A stretch of 64,000 nt of DNA from Amycolatopsis sp. QT-25 (lineage in GTDB: Bacteria; Actinomycetota; Actinomycetes; Mycobacteriales; Pseudonocardiaceae): positions 2,852,001-2,916,000 of the forward strand of contig NZ_CP120210.1 of NCBI RefSeq assembly GCF_029369745.1. The letters are read 5' to 3'. Shown piece after piece: positions 60,842 through 64,000 of this stretch. The translations under genes and the position numbers were made by a program. Positions within the stretch are counted from its first letter, which is position 1. Every line of letters begins with the position of its first letter. The notes beneath the pieces are model-generated. The model was not told the DNA's origin. It saw only the letters and a list, made by a program, of their open reading frames with translations, and ran no database searches.

Positions 60842-61714
60842 ATGCCTTCGGATTCGCCAAAAACCGGCTACGGGTTCCCCGACCTCACCCCGTTCACCCG
60901 CACAGCCGTCCGCCTGCATCCCCGAGCGGGGACACCGACCGCATACGACAGCCACATCGGCGGACCCTTGCTGTGGCCCGCGGACGAGCCCTGGCCGCAC
61001 TGCCCCGACACCGCGCCGAACGCGGCGGCGCCGGGCGCGATCTACACGCCGACGGCCGGGCTGGAAGCGGCGCACGACTGCGAGAAGGCGATGCCGCTGG
61101 TGGGCGTGGCGCAGTTCTTCCGGCGAGACTTCCCGAAGCTGCCCTTCCCCGACGGCACCGATTTGTTGCAGGTGCTCTTCTGCCCGGACCCGCACGACGG
61201 CGGCGGCTACTGGGGGCCGGGTGTCCAGGTGGTCTGGCGGAATTCCGCCGGGGTGGCCGAGCTGCTCGCGAGCCCGCCCGAGCCGTTCCGGACCGAGGAT
61301 TACGAGTATCTGCCGGCCCGGCCGTGTTCGTTCGCGCCGTGCGAGGTCGTCGACCATCCGCGCCCGTCGGAGCTGCCCGCCGAGCTCAAGGCGACGCTGA
61401 AGTTCCTCGACGAGCTCGGGAACTTCGTGGACGACGACGTCGAAGACGCCTGGCCCTCGCTGACCGTCGGCTCCAAGCTCGGCGGCCTGAACTTCTGGTG
61501 GACGTCCGGCCCTGAAGGCTTCCCGTTGTTCTGCCCGGACTGCGGTGGCGGGCTCGACCTCCTGCTGTCCTTCGAAAGCTCGGAAAGCCGGGACGACGAT
61601 TGCCCCTGCGACCAGCCGGACGAGGGACCAGGCTGGGAGCTGGCTGCCTCGTCGGTCAACGTCCTCGTCTGCGCCGCCGACGCGACGCACGCGATCAGGC
61701 CGCACGCGGACTGA
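60842..61714 (+). CDS. hypothetical protein, DUF1963/YwqG-like
   Basis: 290 residues, cytoplasmic, acidic. The SHIGGPLLWPADEPWPHC stretch, the VGVAQFFRRDFPKLPFPDGT segment and LLQVLFCPDPHD resemble the DUF1963 (YwqG) family, whose role is unknown. Near the C terminus LFCPDCGGGLDLLLSFESSE and CPCDQP supply four Cys that could bind zinc. ATG start follows a TAGCAT box by 7 nt. No operon partner; 39 bp separate it from the next gene. Confidence 0.6.
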   Translation: MPSDSPKTGYGFPDLTPFTRTAVRLHPRAGTPTAYDSHIGGPLLWPADEPWPHCPDTAPNAAAPGAIYTPTAGLEAAHDCEKAMPLVGVAQFFRRDFPKLPFPDGTDLLQVLFCPDPHDGGGYWGPGVQVVWRNSAGVAELLASPPEPFRTEDYEYLPARPCSFAPCEVVDHPRPSELPAELKATLKFLDELGNFVDDDVEDAWPSLTVGSKLGGLNFWWTSGPEGFPLFCPDCGGGLDLLLSFESSESRDDDCPCDQPDEGPGWELAASSVNVLVCAADATHAIRPHAD

Positions 61715-61753
61715 TCGCGGTGTTCTGTCGGGGCCCGATGATAGAACCGACCC

Positions 61754-62941
61754 GTGACCTTCAGGATCGGCATCCGGCAGCGCCGCGCCCGCCTCGCGAC
61801 CCGCCATCGCCTCACCACGCCCGCGGACTCGGTGCACGCCGCCGCGGACGCGGTCGTCGCGCTGCACGCCACCGATCCCGCGTCGGTGCACCTGTCGGCG
61901 TGGGCACGAGTGAAGGGTGACGGCGTCGCGGAGGTGGAAAAGGCGCTCTACGACGAGCGCACGCTGATCCGGATGCTCGGCATGCGCCGCACGGTCTTCG
62001 TCGTCGGGCACGAGAACGCGGCGCTGGTCCAGGCGGCGTGTTCGGCCGACATCGCCAAGAAGCAGCGCCGCCTGCTCGAACAGCACCTCGGCACGCAGGG
62101 GCACCCGGAGAACGTGCCCGATCCGCAACGCTGGCTCGCCGAGGTCGAAGACGCGACCGAGCGGGCGCTGAAGGCCCGCGGTTCTGCGACGGCACAGCAG
62201 CTGGCCGAGGACGAGCCCCGGCTGAGACAGCAACTCGTGATGTCGAAGGGCAAGCCGTACGAGGCGATCGCCAACGTCACCAGCCGCGTCCTGTTCCAGC
62301 TCGCGGTCGACGGCCGCATCGTGCGCGGCCGCCCGCGCGGCAGCTGGATCAGCAGCCAGTACTACTGGGCCCCGATGGCGGACTGGCTTCCCCAGGGCCT
62401 CGCGGGGTGGGACGCGGACGAGGCCAGAGCCGAACTCGCCCGCAGATGGCTCTACGCCTACGGCCCGGCCCCGATCGCGGACCTGCGGTGGTGGACGGGC
62501 TGGACGGTCGGGCAGACCAAGAAGGCGCTCGCGGCCGTTCAGCCGATCGAGGTCGACCTCGACGGCGTCCCCGGCGTACTGCTCGCCGACGATCTGGAGC
62601 CCGTCCCGGAGCCCGAACCCTGGGTCGCGCTGCTCCCGTCCCTCGACCCGACGTCGATGGGATGGCTCGAGCGCGACTGGTACCTGGGCCCGCACAAGGC
62701 GCCGCTGTTCGACGGCACCGGGAACATCGGGCCCACCGTCTGGGCCGACGGCCGGATCGTCGGAGGCTGGGCGCAACGTCTGGACGGCGAGGTCGTCCAT
62801 CACCTTCTGGAAGACGTCGGCACGGACGTCGAACGGGCCGTCGAGGCGGAGGCGAACCACCTGGCCGAGTGGTTCGGAGAGGTGCGAGTCACGCCAAGAA
62901 TGCGCACCCCGTTGGAGCGACGGCTAGCACAGCGAAGCTGA
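61754..62941 (+). CDS. winged-helix DNA-binding protein of the AlkZ/YcaQ-like (HTH_42) family
   Basis: 395 residues. The family unites DNA glycosylases that unhook crosslinks (AlkZ, YcaQ) and many untested relatives. Three winged-helix segments are expected; visible family stretches are RRARLATRHRLTTPADSVHA, VALHATDPASVHLSAWAR, LIRMLGMRRTVFVV, SRVLFQLAVDGRIVRGRPRG and WAYAYGPAPIADL-like RWLYAYGPAPIADLRWW. At the place of the QxQ/QxD catalytic motif the sequence reads HAT, so glycosylase activity is uncertain. GTG start; TAGAAC lies 6 nt upstream. Confidence 0.75.
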   Translation: MTFRIGIRQRRARLATRHRLTTPADSVHAAADAVVALHATDPASVHLSAWARVKGDGVAEVEKALYDERTLIRMLGMRRTVFVVGHENAALVQAACSADIAKKQRRLLEQHLGTQGHPENVPDPQRWLAEVEDATERALKARGSATAQQLAEDEPRLRQQLVMSKGKPYEAIANVTSRVLFQLAVDGRIVRGRPRGSWISSQYYWAPMADWLPQGLAGWDADEARAELARRWLYAYGPAPIADLRWWTGWTVGQTKKALAAVQPIEVDLDGVPGVLLADDLEPVPEPEPWVALLPSLDPTSMGWLERDWYLGPHKAPLFDGTGNIGPTVWADGRIVGGWAQRLDGEVVHHLLEDVGTDVERAVEAEANHLAEWFGEVRVTPRMRTPLERRLAQRS

Positions 62942-63050
62942 GAGTTTTCCCAAGACGTCCTGGTCGAGCTGGTCTTAATCGATTCTTGACCTGACCCATC
63001 GAGTGGTGGAAGTCTCGTCAGGGCAAAGAGGGTCGCCCGAGCACGCACGC

Positions 63051-64000
<950 letters not shown>

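Overview
The window is high-GC actinobacterial DNA: GTG and TTG starts are frequent, genes overlap by 4 bp in long operons, and BldD, WhiA and mIHF are all encoded. Gene order closely follows two Mycobacterium tuberculosis neighbourhoods (aroQ-Rv2536-pepQ-efp-nusB, and pyrR through whiA), but BldD plus WhiA, the repeat content and the accessory genes point to a mycelial Pseudonocardiaceae such as Amycolatopsis. The genus is an inference from gene content, not a database match. No tRNA, rRNA or CRISPR array was seen.

Layout. 1-5.5 kb: the end of aroQ, a GNAT-VOC fusion, a secreted lipoprotein with a glycosidase-like propeller, a small membrane protein, then pepQ-efp-nusB. 5.7-6.2 kb: bldD on the minus strand. 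6.4-15.3 kb: a complete de novo UMP operon (pyrR-pyrB-pyrC-membrane protein-carA-carB-pyrF) with a PyrR-binding RNA leader. 15.4-21.9 kb: mihF-gmk-rpoZ-coaBC-metK, a repeat-rich 590-bp gap, then priA. 22-25.3 kb: divergent secreted pyroglutamyl-peptidase-like protein and gamma-glutamyltransferase. 25.4-28.3 kb: fmt-rsmB-flavoprotein. 28.3-31.5 kb: a serine hydrolase and a two-component pair, all minus. 31.6-35.3 kb: rpe-ribE-ribBA-ribH-PH protein, with no ribD. 35.5-36.7 kb: an IS30-type insertion sequence sitting inside a palindromic repeat. 36.8-38.4 kb: exonuclease III and a secreted trypsin-like protease. 38.6-43.5 kb: uvrC-rapZ-yvcK-whiA.

43.5-63 kb is an accessory stretch between the conserved genes whiA and gap. 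It holds a caspase/STAND-ATPase/FHA/TPR protein divergent from an alpha/beta hydrolase, a sterol-desaturase-like gene divergent from a TetR regulator, a NUDIX hydrolase, a five-domain secreted sugar dehydrogenase fused to a PEBP domain, an F420/FMN-type oxidoreductase, a three-gene SMC-kleisin-kite operon resembling MksBEF/Wadjet but with no JetD nuclease, and a Phd/PIN toxin-antitoxin pair with a perfect palindromic operator. The caspase pair and the SMC operon with its toxin-antitoxin neighbour are the best candidates for new defence or genome-maintenance systems.

Two signals recur. First, long, nearly perfect palindromes of at least three sequence families lie mostly at gene 3' ends; one is split by the IS element. 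Second, many transcription units begin with a TANNNT hexamer 6-8 nt (mostly exactly 7) before the start codon, the hallmark of leaderless transcripts; these were used to choose several start codons.
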